The position numbers were made by a program, and so were the translations under genes. Shown piece after piece: positions 17,423-26,136 of a stretch of DNA of 64,000 nucleotides (within the stretch, counting starts at the first letter, position 1; each line of letters starts with the position of its first letter). The notes beneath the pieces are model-generated. The model searched no databases and was not told the DNA's origin. It worked only from the letters and a program-made list of their open reading frames with translations. Source of the stretch: an uncultured Oscillospiraceae bacterium (GTDB lineage: Bacteria > Bacillota > Clostridia > Oscillospirales > Ruminococcaceae); contig CAKSEO010000007.1 of NCBI GenBank assembly GCA_934446565.1, positions 1-64,000 on the forward strand. Reading direction: 5' to 3'.

Positions 17423-17449
17423 ATCCAAGATGTAAAAGGGAGTATACCA

Positions 17450-19381
17450 ATGATACTGTTTGACGCCAACAAATGCGTTTCCTGCAATTCCTGTATCCGC
17501 GCCTGTCCGACCCCAGAAGCCAACAAGGCGGTGCAGACCGAGGACGGAAGGACCGTCTACAACATCGACCCCGAAAAATGCATTCGCTGCGGCGCATGCG
17601 TGAAAGAGTGCTCCCACGGTGCGCGTACATACGAGGACGACACCTCCGGTTTCTGGAACGATATCAAAAGCGGGAAGCAGGTCGCGCTTCTGGTCGACCC
17701 GTCTATCAAGGTGGCGTTCGACGGCTGCTGGCGCAATGTCCTGGAGTTCCTGAAAAGGAACGGCGTCAGGGATATCTACGATGTTTCGTTCGGCGCGGAT
17801 ATATGCACCTGGGTGCATGTCCGGTATCTCCAGAAGAATCCCGGGAAAAAGCTCATTTCACAGCCCTGCCCGGCTATCGTGAACTACATACTCAAATATT
17901 GCAGGGACGCCCTGCCTGATCTCTCCCCGGTACAGTCGCCGACGCTTTGCGCGGCAATATACCTCCGGAAGTACCTAGGCGTGAACGCAAAACTCGCTGC
18001 CCTGACCCCCTGCATCGCAAAGCAGGACGAATTCCGCATGACCGGCGTTGTGGATTACAACGTCACCTTCGAGCACCTCGGGCAGCTGCTTGAAGAGAAG
18101 GGCTTCCACCTTGCCGAGCAGAAAGGGAAACGCTCCGCATTCGAGTTCAGCGGTCCCCAGGGCATCATGGGAGCCATCTATCCCAGACCGGGAGGACTGA
18201 AAGCCTGCCTGGAGCTGGAAGCTCCCTCGCTGAACGTAATCTCTTCCGAGGGCACCGACCATATCTACCAGGAGCTAGCGCAGTACACCAGTGTCGGCGC
18301 ACGCGACCTGCCGGACGTATTCGATGTGCTTTCCTGTGGTCGCGGCTGCGGAAGCGGTCCCGCAATCGGAACTCCGCTTTCAGTCTACAGAATGAGCGGT
18401 ATCCTCAACGGTATCGAAAAATACAACCGCAACAACCGCGTAAAACTGGACAGAAAGGGCAGGGACAAACAGTTCCTTGCATTCGATAAGGAGCTTGACC
18501 CCGCAGATTTCCTGCGCAGCTACACCGCACATAATATAGAATCGCATTCCTACTCTGACGAGCAGATCAATGAAGTATTACATAAACTTGGCAAGCATAC
18601 CGAAACCGAAATGAACTACAACTGTCACGCCTGCGGATTCCGGACCTGCCGAGAGCTTGCAAAGGCTATCCTTGACGGCACCAGTCTGCCGAGCTCCTGT
18701 GCGCAGTTCACACTGCACGAAGCCGCACGTCGCCGCGAGCAGATAGAGCAGACCAACGCCAGCATAAGCGGCATAACCTCGCAGCTAAGCGAAGTGGTCT
18801 CCCGTCTGACGGACAGCATTTCCGGCGTCACCGGGGCGACTGCGGGTATAACCGAGCTGAACGGTCAGAACAGCCAGCAGGCTGCCGCTCTCGGCGATGT
18901 TGTCAGGGAGCTCCACACCCTCACCGACAACATCATCGGCTCAATGGCAGCGATAGACGAAAGCGTCACCGGGTTCTCCAAAATGACCCGCAACATCAGC
19001 GACATTGCCCGCCAGATAAACATACTCGCGATAAACGCAAGCATTGAAGCCGCCCGCGCCGGGGAGTACGGCAAGGGGTTTTCGGTGGTTGCGGAGGAGG
19101 TGCGCTCTCTTGCGGAGCATTCCCAGAGCGCTGTTACCGAGGCGGAGGCGTCCAATAAGCTGGTGTTCAGCAATATCAGCGATGTAAACGGAATAGTTTC
19201 CACGATAAACGACAGAATGTCGGATATCCTGACAATGATGAACGGCATGCAGAGCAACATAGCCGCGACCCTTGACAAGGGCAGTGCGATAAGCACGGAA
19301 ATGACCGGCGTATCCGAGATAACTTCCACCGTTGACAGCCTTGTGACCCAGGCGGAGAATGTCCTCCGTTCTACTGACTGA
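17450..19381 (+). CDS. Soluble ferredoxin / [FeFe]-hydrogenase-like / chemoreceptor fusion
   Basis: A 643-residue cytoplasmic protein with no membrane segment. Order: two 4Fe-4S ferredoxin motifs (Cys9, 12, 15, 19 and KCIRCGACVKEC); an [FeFe]-hydrogenase large-subunit-like domain (about 70-350) with H-cluster loops SQPCPAIV, LTPCIAKQDE and SCGRGCGSGP; an extra Fe-S motif NCHACGFRTC (about 388); then a coiled-coil methyl-accepting signalling domain (about 430-640) with the conserved tip INASIEAARAGE. The hydrogenase loops deviate from catalytic enzymes (PCP instead of SCCP) as in putative sensory HydS-type proteins. It probably senses H2 or redox state and signals to a CheA/CheW system encoded elsewhere. 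A TetR regulator follows 11 bases later. Confidence 0.85.
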   Translation: MILFDANKCVSCNSCIRACPTPEANKAVQTEDGRTVYNIDPEKCIRCGACVKECSHGARTYEDDTSGFWNDIKSGKQVALLVDPSIKVAFDGCWRNVLEFLKRNGVRDIYDVSFGADICTWVHVRYLQKNPGKKLISQPCPAIVNYILKYCRDALPDLSPVQSPTLCAAIYLRKYLGVNAKLAALTPCIAKQDEFRMTGVVDYNVTFEHLGQLLEEKGFHLAEQKGKRSAFEFSGPQGIMGAIYPRPGGLKACLELEAPSLNVISSEGTDHIYQELAQYTSVGARDLPDVFDVLSCGRGCGSGPAIGTPLSVYRMSGILNGIEKYNRNNRVKLDRKGRDKQFLAFDKELDPADFLRSYTAHNIESHSYSDEQINEVLHKLGKHTETEMNYNCHACGFRTCRELAKAILDGTSLPSSCAQFTLHEAARRREQIEQTNASISGITSQLSEVVSRLTDSISGVTGATAGITELNGQNSQQAAALGDVVRELHTLTDNIIGSMAAIDESVTGFSKMTRNISDIARQINILAINASIEAARAGEYGKGFSVVAEEVRSLAEHSQSAVTEAEASNKLVFSNISDVNGIVSTINDRMSDILTMMNGMQSNIAATLDKGSAISTEMTGVSEITSTVDSLVTQAENVLRSTD

Positions 19382-19392
19382 CAGGAGTTTCA

Positions 19393-19989
19393 ATGTCGAA
19401 TCCCACTGACCTCCGGGTGATAAAGACCCGCCAGACTATCCGCAATGCGCTAATATCTCTGTTGTCCGAAAAGGAGCTTTCAGACATAACGATATCCGAG
19501 CTTTCCGCCCGGGCGCAGGTAAACCGAAAGACGTTCTACAGGCACTATCGCTCCATTTCCGATGTCATCACCGAGTTTGAAAATGAGCTTCTGTCGGATT
19601 TCTCAGATATCCTCAAGACCAGCAATACGAGTATCTTCAACATTGGCTCTGTGCTGGGCGAAATAAGCGCGTTGATCAGCGGTAAGCAGGAATATTTCGT
19701 CAGGCTGCTGAAGCTGAATCCCGAGCTTTTCAGCAGCGGACGCGTCAAGGCAATGCTGCGCCGCGCCATTGAAATAGCCCTGCGGGATATCTGCGTTATA
19801 AACGATGAACAGACCCTTCATGCACTGTCAGAATTTATGGTCAGCGGAGTGCTTTCACTGTATTCCGCGTGGTTTGACGGCGGCTGTATCGGTTCGTTGG
19901 ACGTTATCACCGACATTTCCCGGCGTATGATCACCGACGGGCTGCGCGGATTCGTGCCGGCAGAAAAGCTGAACGAAATACTGAAATAA
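19393..19989 (+). CDS. TetR-family transcriptional regulator
   Basis: A 198-residue protein with an N-terminal TetR helix-turn-helix (KTRQTIRNALISLL, then ISELSARAQVNRKTFYRHY, about residues 11-52) and an all-helical C-terminal ligand domain. It is the third gene from rny but has the hydrogenase-like sensor 11 bases upstream and a phosphatase 12 bases downstream. Target and ligand are unknown. Confidence 0.85.
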   Translation: MSNPTDLRVIKTRQTIRNALISLLSEKELSDITISELSARAQVNRKTFYRHYRSISDVITEFENELLSDFSDILKTSNTSIFNIGSVLGEISALISGKQEYFVRLLKLNPELFSSGRVKAMLRRAIEIALRDICVINDEQTLHALSEFMVSGVLSLYSAWFDGGCIGSLDVITDISRRMITDGLRGFVPAEKLNEILK

Positions 19990-20001
19990 AGGAGCGAACC
20001 G

Positions 20002-20853
20002 GTGCGTTTTGCAGTTTTATCCGATATCCACTCGAATTATGCCGCTCTCCGGGCGGTAATTGCCGACGCGGAGAGTCGCCAGCCCGATTATTGGCTGTTC
20101 CTGGGCGACTATGTGACCGATTGCCCGTATCCCCACCGTACTGTGGAATTTCTGCGGGAATTTGCGGAAACTCATCGCTGTCTTATGATACGCGGCAACC
20201 GCGAGGATTACATGATAAACCAGCGGAAGTCCCCGCAGCCCTGGGAGTACGGCTCGAAAACCGGAGCGCTTCGCTATTGCTTCGAGGATCTCACAGATGG
20301 CGACCTTGACTGGCTGGGAAGCATGCCGTTCACGCTGCGGCCGGAAATTCCGGGCTGCGAGCCGTTTATAATGTGTCACGGCGCTCCGGACAGTATCAAC
20401 TATCTGTTCCATACCAACACCCGGGAGGCTGAGGTCATGATATCCCGGCTGGGGGAGTACGGCTGTCGGCTCATGCTGTGCGGGCATTCTCACATTCCGT
20501 ATATTTTTCAGCGTAATGGGCGTATGCTTGTGAATCCTGGCGCGCTGGGAATGCCGGTGAACGAGCAGACAAAGGCGCAGTATGCGTTCCTGACTTACGA
20601 TGGGGAATGGCTGCCGGAAATAATTTCGGCAGATTACGATATAGAGCAGACTGCCGAGGAATTTGTCAGATCAGGGCTGCTGGAGAAAAGCGGAGTGTGG
20701 GGGAGAGGACTTATTGGCACGATACGCACCGGCGTCAATTATACTGTGCTTGCGGTCAGGCTGGTTGAAAAATATACGCAGGAGACCGGGCTCCCGGTGA
20801 CGGATGAATCATTGTGGAATCGTGCGGCTAAAGAGTTGAGGATTCCTGAATAA
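20002..20853 (+). CDS. Calcineurin-like metallophosphatase
   Basis: A 283-residue cytoplasmic phosphoesterase. The metal-ligand motifs are all present: SDIHSN (residues 7-12), GDYVTD (about 35), GNRED (about 62), CHGAP (about 122) and CGHSHIP (about 158). The group resembles YfcE/DUF2437-type diesterases; the substrate is unknown. It uses a GTG start with AAAGGAG 7 bases upstream. Its end converges on bioY at a shared terminator. Confidence 0.85.
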   Translation: MRFAVLSDIHSNYAALRAVIADAESRQPDYWLFLGDYVTDCPYPHRTVEFLREFAETHRCLMIRGNREDYMINQRKSPQPWEYGSKTGALRYCFEDLTDGDLDWLGSMPFTLRPEIPGCEPFIMCHGAPDSINYLFHTNTREAEVMISRLGEYGCRLMLCGHSHIPYIFQRNGRMLVNPGALGMPVNEQTKAQYAFLTYDGEWLPEIISADYDIEQTAEEFVRSGLLEKSGVWGRGLIGTIRTGVNYTVLAVRLVEKYTQETGLPVTDESLWNRAAKELRIPE

Positions 20854-20866
20854 TTTCCACAAAAAT

Positions 20867-20890
20867 AGGGCTGCATTATAGCAGCCCTTT
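20867..20890. terminator. Bidirectional terminator between phosphatase gene and bioY
   Basis: AGGGCTGC and GCAGCCCT form a perfect 8-bp stem with ATTATA loop. The minus strand reads ATTTTTG after the stem (for bioY) and the plus strand reads TTTGACTTTC. Confidence 0.8.
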
Positions 20891-20904
20891 GACTTTCTAT
20901 TAAA

Positions 20905-21516
20905 TTACATCAACTTACCGAGTCTGTCGCGCAGGATAACTGTAAGTATAGTTGCGCAGACGATCTTGATCGTATCTCCGATGAGGAACGGAACAACGCA
21001 GGAAGCCAGTGCGACTTCAAACGTAACGCCGCGCGCAATAACGAACCAAACGGTTCCCAGTGCGTATAGCACAACCGTGCCCGCGATCATGCCTACCGGA
21101 ATAGACCATGCGCCGTTCAGAAACGGGTTCTTTGATACGGGTTTCTTATAGAACAGATCAACAAACAGACCGCCGATAAGCGCGCAGGGAATATAGCCTA
21201 CGATGTAGCCGCCGGTAACTCCGAACAGCTTTGCGAATCCTCCGGCGCCGCCGCTGAATACCGGAAGTCCCACTGCGCCAAGCAGCACATAAATCAGCAC
21301 CGCGATAGTTCCCTTTTTCCAACCCAGCAGGCTGCCCGTCAGATACACTGCGAATGTCGCCAGCGACACCGGAACAAGTCCGGGCATCGGAACGCTCCAA
21401 GGAGCGGCCACGCAGATAAGCGCCGCCATTACCGCGATGAATACCATGTTCTTTACTGTGAAGAATTTTGCTGTCTTTACGGTGCCTGCACCGTTCTGCT
21501 CGATAGTTTCTTTCAT
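20905..21516 (-). CDS. bioY: Biotin ECF transporter S component BioY
   Basis: The membrane substrate-binding subunit that imports biotin, usually with the shared ECF module (EcfAA'T) encoded elsewhere. The 203-residue protein has about six membrane helices and the BioY landmarks GLVPVSLATFAVYLTGSLLG (residues 45-64), GKKGT-like loop and GGAGGFAKLFGVTGGYIVGY. A BirA-type operator overlaps its promoter, matching the biotin assignment. AGGAGA precedes the ATG. Confidence 0.92.
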   Translation of the reverse strand: MKETIEQNGAGTVKTAKFFTVKNMVFIAVMAALICVAAPWSVPMPGLVPVSLATFAVYLTGSLLGWKKGTIAVLIYVLLGAVGLPVFSGGAGGFAKLFGVTGGYIVGYIPCALIGGLFVDLFYKKPVSKNPFLNGAWSIPVGMIAGTVVLYALGTVWFVIARGVTFEVALASCVVPFLIGDTIKIVCATILTVILRDRLGKLM

Positions 21517-21539
21517 TGTTTACTTTCTCCTGTCTTTTT

Positions 21540-21607
21540 GGTTTACAATAAAGCCTTGATAATTATAACACAGGAATGTAAACTTGTCAAGTGAATTTGG
21601 TTTACAA
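21540..21607 (-). promoter_or_regulatory. bioY promoter with BirA-type operator
   Basis: Minus strand TTGACA (21585-21590), 17-bp spacer, TATAAT (21562-21567). The palindromic pair TTGTAAACC (21599-21607) and AGTTTACAT (21576-21584) flanks and overlaps the -35, as in BirA operators (TTGTAAAC, about 14-16 nt, GTTTACAA). A third TTGTAAACC half-site lies at 21540-21548, downstream of the -10. Biotin-loaded BirA would repress here. Confidence 0.8.
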
Positions 21608-22738
21608 TTTTGATTTTCTTAAATAGAATCCTGCAAGTTCCTTTGCGGATATATCGATGTCATAGCCCGCCCTGGCGACTTCTTCCGCAGCATTCTTATT
21701 CCGCAGACCCGCGCAGCAAAGCGCTGCACACGCCCAATCCTGCGGTTTTCCGAGGGGGAGGAACTGAGCGGTTCCGGTAATTCGCGCTTCCTGGGTCACT
21801 TTGTTTGAAAACAGGCAGTGGAGCCCGGCGCACTGCGCCTCAACTCCCACCACTGGCAGTCCCTCGTAATTGGACGGCAGCAGAAAACAATCGAACGCAC
21901 TGTACAGTTTGTCCGCGTCATCGCGCTGACCCGTGAACACCACGCGGTCAGATATCCCGGCGGCAATAGTACGCGCCTTTATCAGCTCCATATCTCCGCC
22001 GGTGCCGGTCATGACTAGCACGCTGTTTTTGCGCTGTTCCAATATCTCACGGAAGATGTCCACAAGGAATCCCTGATTTTTCTGCGGGCAGAATCTGCCG
22101 ATATGCCCGATTATGGTCGCATTCTGCGGAATTTTCAGTTCCTGGCGTATCTCGTGGCGCTTTTTCTCGCTGTAGCTGTATTTTTTGGTGTCTATCGCGT
22201 TTGGCATGATACGGACCTGACGGTGCTTCTGGATAGGGTCGTATTCCTCTGAGAGCGCAGCGGTCGCACGGGTTCCGAACATCCAGCGCGCCGCGAGCCG
22301 GGAGCACGCGAAATAGTCGGTCGCGTGGAGCTTTGCGAACGGCTTGAACAGCTGTTTGGCAAGGTTGCGGTGCCATTCCCGTGCGCCTCCGGAGGTGCTG
22401 TGGTTGTGGAGGATACGCGTCCTGACTCCTGCCTGTTTTCCGGCAAGCAGCGGCAGAAATGACAGCGTACTGAGGTGGCAGTGCATGATGTCATATTTGT
22501 TTTCGGAAAGCAGCCGGCGCAGCGCCTTGAGGTACTTCAGCGGATGCTTGAACGTTGGAAGGACAAAAATACGTCCGCCCATCGTCTTTATTTCATCGAC
22601 AGGAACGTATTTTGAGCCCTTGAACAAATAGAAGTCAAACTGCACCTGCTCCCGGTCAATGGCGCGGTAATAGTTCATGACAACTTGTTCGACACCACCG
22701 CCGTTCATTTTGCCGAGTATCTGTGCTACACGTATCAT
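21602..22738 (-). CDS. GT4-family glycosyltransferase
   Basis: A 378-residue GT-B glycosyltransferase, closest in style to EpsF-like enzymes of exopolysaccharide synthesis. Landmarks are GKMNGGGVEQVVMNYY near the N terminus, HCHLSTLSFLPLL, HIGRFCPQKNQGFLVDIF (about 217-234) and the nucleotide-sugar motif LLPSNYEGLPVVGVEAQ (about 295-311). ATG 22738 is preferred over GTG 22741 by spacing to GGGAGG. The sugar is unknown. Its 3' end carries one half of the bioY operator. Confidence 0.88.
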   Translation of the reverse strand: MIRVAQILGKMNGGGVEQVVMNYYRAIDREQVQFDFYLFKGSKYVPVDEIKTMGGRIFVLPTFKHPLKYLKALRRLLSENKYDIMHCHLSTLSFLPLLAGKQAGVRTRILHNHSTSGGAREWHRNLAKQLFKPFAKLHATDYFACSRLAARWMFGTRATAALSEEYDPIQKHRQVRIMPNAIDTKKYSYSEKKRHEIRQELKIPQNATIIGHIGRFCPQKNQGFLVDIFREILEQRKNSVLVMTGTGGDMELIKARTIAAGISDRVVFTGQRDDADKLYSAFDCFLLPSNYEGLPVVGVEAQCAGLHCLFSNKVTQEARITGTAQFLPLGKPQDWACAALCCAGLRNKNAAEEVARAGYDIDISAKELAGFYLRKSKL

Positions 22739-22760
22739 CACTTGCCCTCCCTAAAACAAA

Positions 22761-22782
22761 AGGGCGAGTATTTCATCGCCCT
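22761..22782 (-). terminator. proC terminator
   Basis: AGGGCGA and TCGCCCT pair on the minus strand, followed by TTTGTTTT. It separates proC from the glycosyltransferase gene. Confidence 0.7.
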
Positions 22783-22792
22783 GTGTATTTTT

Positions 22793-23587
22793 TTACTGAC
22801 CCAGCTCGTAAGCGCGCTTGGTGCAGGCTTCGCAGGCTCTCTTGACGTCGCCGGTGAGGTCGCCCTCGTACAGCTTGTCAAGACCGGCAATGGTAGTTCC
22901 TCCGGGGGAGGATACCTGCTTTATCAGCTCGTCAACGGTCATTCCGGATTCGGTGAGCATCTTCGCGGAGCCTATAAGGCTCTGCGCGAACAGGCGCAGC
23001 GCTGCTTCCTTGTCGATACCAACGGAATCCGCATAGTCAACGAATCCCTTTGCGTAGAGATAGATAAACGCCGGAGAGCTGCCGTTTATCGCGATTATCT
23101 CTTTCATTTTGTCGGTGGGAACGACCTCGGTGATACCGCAGCTGCCGATTATTTTGCGTGCGAATGCGAATTCCTCCTCGGAAACAGTGCTGTCGTGGGA
23201 CATTGCGGAAGCTCCGCAGCCGAGCATCATCGGGGTGTTCGGCATAACCAGAACTACCTTAGCGTTGGGAATGGTGCGCTCTCTGATGAACTCAGCGGAG
23301 ATACCTGCGCAGATGGAGATGAACACGGTCTCGGGCTTGACTGAATCCTTGATTTCCGTGAGCACCTCTGCGAGGTGCTGTGGCTTAACTGCCAGCAAGA
23401 TATAGTCGCACTTTTCTGCGATCTCGCGGGCGCTGCCAGCCGCAGTCGCGCCTACCAGTCGGAGGTCTGCGAGCTTTTCAGCATTAGCGTCGTATGCGAA
23501 CACGGCAGTGTTGCCGAGCTTTCCCTCTATTCCTTTGAGTATAGCGCCGCCCATATTTCCGACGCCGATGAAACCGAGCTTTTTCAT
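22793..23587 (-). CDS. proC: Pyrroline-5-carboxylate reductase
   Basis: Reduces 1-pyrroline-5-carboxylate to proline with NAD(P)H. The 264-residue protein has the N-terminal Rossmann motif GFIGVGNMGGAILKG, LLAVKPQHLAEVL, VLVMPNTPMMLGCG and the C-terminal signature VSSPGGTTIAGLDKL, all typical of ProC. It lies 37 bases after folT with no clear terminator between, so it is probably transcribed under the same riboswitch-controlled leader. Confidence 0.95.
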   Translation of the reverse strand: MKKLGFIGVGNMGGAILKGIEGKLGNTAVFAYDANAEKLADLRLVGATAAGSAREIAEKCDYILLAVKPQHLAEVLTEIKDSVKPETVFISICAGISAEFIRERTIPNAKVVLVMPNTPMMLGCGASAMSHDSTVSEEEFAFARKIIGSCGITEVVPTDKMKEIIAINGSSPAFIYLYAKGFVDYADSVGIDKEAALRLFAQSLIGSAKMLTESGMTVDELIKQVSSPGGTTIAGLDKLYEGDLTGDVKRACEACTKRAYELGQ

Positions 23588-23624
23588 GGTTGAGCCTTTC
23601 CCGGCGCAGAGCGCCGAATCTAGA

Positions 23625-24272
23625 TTAAACTCCCTGTCTGTGCTTCTTGAATACTGAACGGTACGCCGCCTTTATCGGGAACAGCGCCAACAGGAGTATC
23701 AGTACTTCCACTGGGAGCATAGCTGCATTCTTGATAACTCTTTCTCCGACCTTTATCCAGAATGTTTCCGGAACTATGCCGTACCCCATTATCATCAGGA
23801 ACAGCGTATTCATGAACACGTTGCATATAAGGTTTATCGTGAACTTCGCGCCGACTATGCGGAACACCGACGGAAGATTTGCCTTCAGACCGCCGAAGAA
23901 CCCCTTTACCGACGAAAGGTCGGGCTTTACAGGATCGAAGCCATACAGGAATATGCCGTAGATAACTCCGCCAGTTACTTCGACCAGTGTGAAGAGCGGC
24001 GAGAATCCCTGTTGCTGATTGGAGATGAGGTAGCCGATGACGTCGGTAGCGACGCAGGAAAGTCCGGCAACGGTAGGACCGTAGAGCATTCCTATGGACG
24101 CTATCGCAACAAAGGAGAAGCCTATCTTCAGCGTGGGCATAGGCTGTATCGTCAGCGTTTTCAGAATGCATGCCAGCGCGATGAGCACCGCCGTGACTGC
24201 AATGCAGCGGACGCTTTTCAGTTCCTGCGCAGATTTTTTGAAATTACCAAAGAAGTTAAGAAAAAAAGCCAT
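23625..24272 (-). CDS. folT: Folate-family ECF transporter S component
   Basis: A 215-residue membrane protein with about six hydrophobic helices, of the FolT group (KIGFSFVAIASIGMLYGPTVA, about residues 48-68; GYLISNQQQGFSPLFTLVE). It binds folates and works with the shared ECF energy module. The tetrahydrofolate riboswitch upstream supports the substrate. GGAGG precedes the ATG. Confidence 0.9.
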   Translation of the reverse strand: MAFFLNFFGNFKKSAQELKSVRCIAVTAVLIALACILKTLTIQPMPTLKIGFSFVAIASIGMLYGPTVAGLSCVATDVIGYLISNQQQGFSPLFTLVEVTGGVIYGIFLYGFDPVKPDLSSVKGFFGGLKANLPSVFRIVGAKFTINLICNVFMNTLFLMIMGYGIVPETFWIKVGERVIKNAAMLPVEVLILLLALFPIKAAYRSVFKKHRQGV

Positions 24273-24341
24273 GACCTTATCCTCCGTAACTTCGCCATAT
24301 ACAAACAGAATAAAGCCCCTGGCTCAATATTCGATTTATGT

Positions 24342-24440
24342 ACAGCGAGATGCGAAGAACGTACCGCAGCCCGTATGGGCTTTCGTCCGCGCGACAACTC
24401 TCCGTCCGCGCAGCACTTAACGCACGTTCTCCTACTCTGT
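24342..24440 (-). ncRNA. Tetrahydrofolate (THF) riboswitch
   Basis: On the minus strand the leader of folT contains GAGTAGGAGAA, then the highly conserved GCGTTAAGTG, a long arm GGACGGAGAGTTGTC, and the closing GCGGTACGTTC..GCATCTCGC. ACAGAG at the 5' side pairs with CTCGCTGT at the 3' side as P1. This order and these bases fit the class I THF riboswitch, known in Clostridia upstream of folT. About 70 nt separate it from the start codon, so it may control translation. Confidence 0.8.
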
Positions 24441-24489
24441 GTTGTAGTTTTTATTTTTTCGCCCATCCAGGCGCTGGGATACTGTTTTA

Positions 24490-25452
24490 TCAGAAGCTGA
24501 TATCGTTTGCGATGTCGTACAGACGCTTGTCGAACGGCTTCTTCATGCTAAGAGCTTCCTGGATATCTACGTCGTAGATCTTGCCATCCTTCATGCCTAC
24601 AACGCGGTTGCCGATGCCCTTTTCGAGCAGCTCAACTGCGTAGTAACCCATCTCGGAAGCAACGACTCTGTCGCGTACTGTGGGGCTGCCGCCTCTCTGA
24701 ACGTGACCGAGGATAGTAGCTCTGGACTCGATACCGGTTTCCTCGTTGATCTTCTTAGCGATCTCCTCAGTGTGACCTACGCCCTCTGCAACGATGACGA
24801 TGAACTGCTCCTTGCCGGTTTCGCGGCCCTTCTTGATCTTTGCGATAACGTCGTCCATGTTGAACTCGATCTCAGGAACCAGGATAGCGGTAGCGCCGCA
24901 TGCAACGCCGGTGTTCAGCGCGATGTGACCTGCATTTCTGCCCATAACCTCTACGACAGCGCAGCGCTCATGGGAATGAGATGTGTCGCGCAGCTTGTCA
25001 ACGAGCTCCATAACGGTGTTCATTGCTGTGTCGTAGCCGATGGTGTATTCAGAGCACTGGATATCGTTGTCGATAGTTCCGGGCAGACCTACGCAGGGGA
25101 TACCTGCCTTGGAAAGGTCAGCAGCGCCTCTGAAAGAACCGTCGCCACCGATAACTACGATGCCTGCGAAGTTATCTCTCTCACAGATGTCCTTAGCCTT
25201 GAGGACATACTCCCACTCTCTGAACTCCTTGCAGCGTGCGGTGAATATCTCTGTACCGCCGCGCTGGATTATATCGGAAACATCTCTTGCCTTGAGCTCG
25301 ATCATGTCATTGTTGAGCAGACCGTTGTAGCCGCGGCGAATGCCGACAACTCTGAATCCCTTTTTGATGGCAGCTCTTGTAACTGCGCGAACTGCGGCAT
25401 TCATGCCGGGTGCGTCGCCGCCGCTTGTAAGTACGCCGATTGTCTTCTGCAT
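24490..25452 (-). CDS. pfkA: ATP-dependent 6-phosphofructokinase
   Basis: Phosphorylates fructose 6-phosphate to the 1,6-bisphosphate, the committed step of glycolysis. The 320-residue protein has the ATP site GVLTSGGDAPGMNAAVRAV, GGDGSFRGA, the catalytic PGTIDNDI (Asp in TIDND) and MGRNAGHIA, with Gly rather than Lys at the GGDGS position, consistent with ATP use. Standard bacterial length. Confidence 0.97.
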   Translation of the reverse strand: MQKTIGVLTSGGDAPGMNAAVRAVTRAAIKKGFRVVGIRRGYNGLLNNDMIELKARDVSDIIQRGGTEIFTARCKEFREWEYVLKAKDICERDNFAGIVVIGGDGSFRGAADLSKAGIPCVGLPGTIDNDIQCSEYTIGYDTAMNTVMELVDKLRDTSHSHERCAVVEVMGRNAGHIALNTGVACGATAILVPEIEFNMDDVIAKIKKGRETGKEQFIVIVAEGVGHTEEIAKKINEETGIESRATILGHVQRGGSPTVRDRVVASEMGYYAVELLEKGIGNRVVGMKDGKIYDVDIQEALSMKKPFDKRLYDIANDISF

Positions 25453-25516
25453 TGTAAATTCTCTCCGTTTCTGGTTTTATTAAAGCCGAGCCATTGCTCA
25501 TATTCTATACATTTAT

Positions 25517-25546
25517 ATTTTACTACAAATCGACCGATATAGTCAA
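25517..25546 (-). promoter_or_regulatory. pfkA promoter
   Basis: Minus strand TTGACT, 18-bp spacer, TAAAAT, about 65 bases before the start codon. Confidence 0.65.
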
Positions 25547-25699
25547 GGGTTTTTTCTAAATCCGACTGTTTACTTTACATAATAGTGCTTTTTCAACAAA
25601 AAAACTTTGCTAATAATGGTCGGAACTGTGCAAGATACGCCGACAGGGAATATTACCCACAGTATAATCCCTCGCTGATATGCAAGAATAAAATTACAC

Positions 25700-25728
25700 T
25701 GGACAAACTCCGCATTTTGATATATAAT
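25700..25728 (+). promoter_or_regulatory. trxA promoter
   Basis: TGGACA, 17-bp spacer, TATAAT. The 334-bp gap between pfkA and trxA (25453-25786) otherwise shows nothing but the pfkA promoter. Confidence 0.7.
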
Positions 25729-25786
25729 GTAGACAGGAGAGTGGCTCTCCCGTTAAATGGACATCTGCCTGAATGGAGGTAAAAAA

Positions 25787-26095
25787 ATGGCTGTACTGAC
25801 GATAACAAAGGACAATTTCAAGACCGAGGTAGTCGATAGCGACAAGCCCGTGCTGCTGGACTTCTGGGCTTCCTGGTGCGCGCCCTGCATGATGCAGTCC
25901 CCGATAGTTGACGAGCTGGCGGAGGAACATCCGGAAATCAAGGTCGGCAAGGTGAACGTAGACGAGCAGCCTGCGCTGGCTTCGGCGTTCGGCGTGGAGA
26001 GCATTCCGACGCTGGTGGTTATAAAGGATGGCATTACTAAAGAAGTGCTTGTAGGGCTTCACCGCAAGGAGCAGATACTCGATCAGTTCAAGTAA
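25787..26095 (+). CDS. trxA: Thioredoxin
   Basis: Small disulfide reductase partner of thioredoxin reductase. The 102-residue product has the family motif WASWCAPCMMQSP; the active site is WCAPC rather than the common WCGPC. FWASW and the later SIPTLVVIKDG (cis-Pro) complete the fold. ATG 25787 is chosen because GGAGGT lies 8 bases upstream; an upstream in-frame ATG at 25757 has no such site. Single-gene transcript. Confidence 0.93.
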   Translation: MAVLTITKDNFKTEVVDSDKPVLLDFWASWCAPCMMQSPIVDELAEEHPEIKVGKVNVDEQPALASAFGVESIPTLVVIKDGITKEVLVGLHRKEQILDQFK

Positions 26096-26106
26096 AATAA
26101 ATTTTT

Positions 26107-26131
26107 GACCCCGGTCGATTCGACCGGGGTC
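26107..26131. terminator. Bidirectional terminator after trxA and the flippase-like gene
   Basis: GACCCCGGTCG and CGACCGGGGTC form a perfect 11-bp stem with a 3-nt loop. T-rich tails occur on both strands. Confidence 0.85.
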
Positions 26132-26136
26132 AGGTT

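Noticed and set aside
17450..19381. Catalytic [FeFe]-hydrogenase
   Set aside because: The first H-cluster loop lacks the SCCP motif of catalytic enzymes and the protein carries a signalling domain, so a sensor role is more likely.
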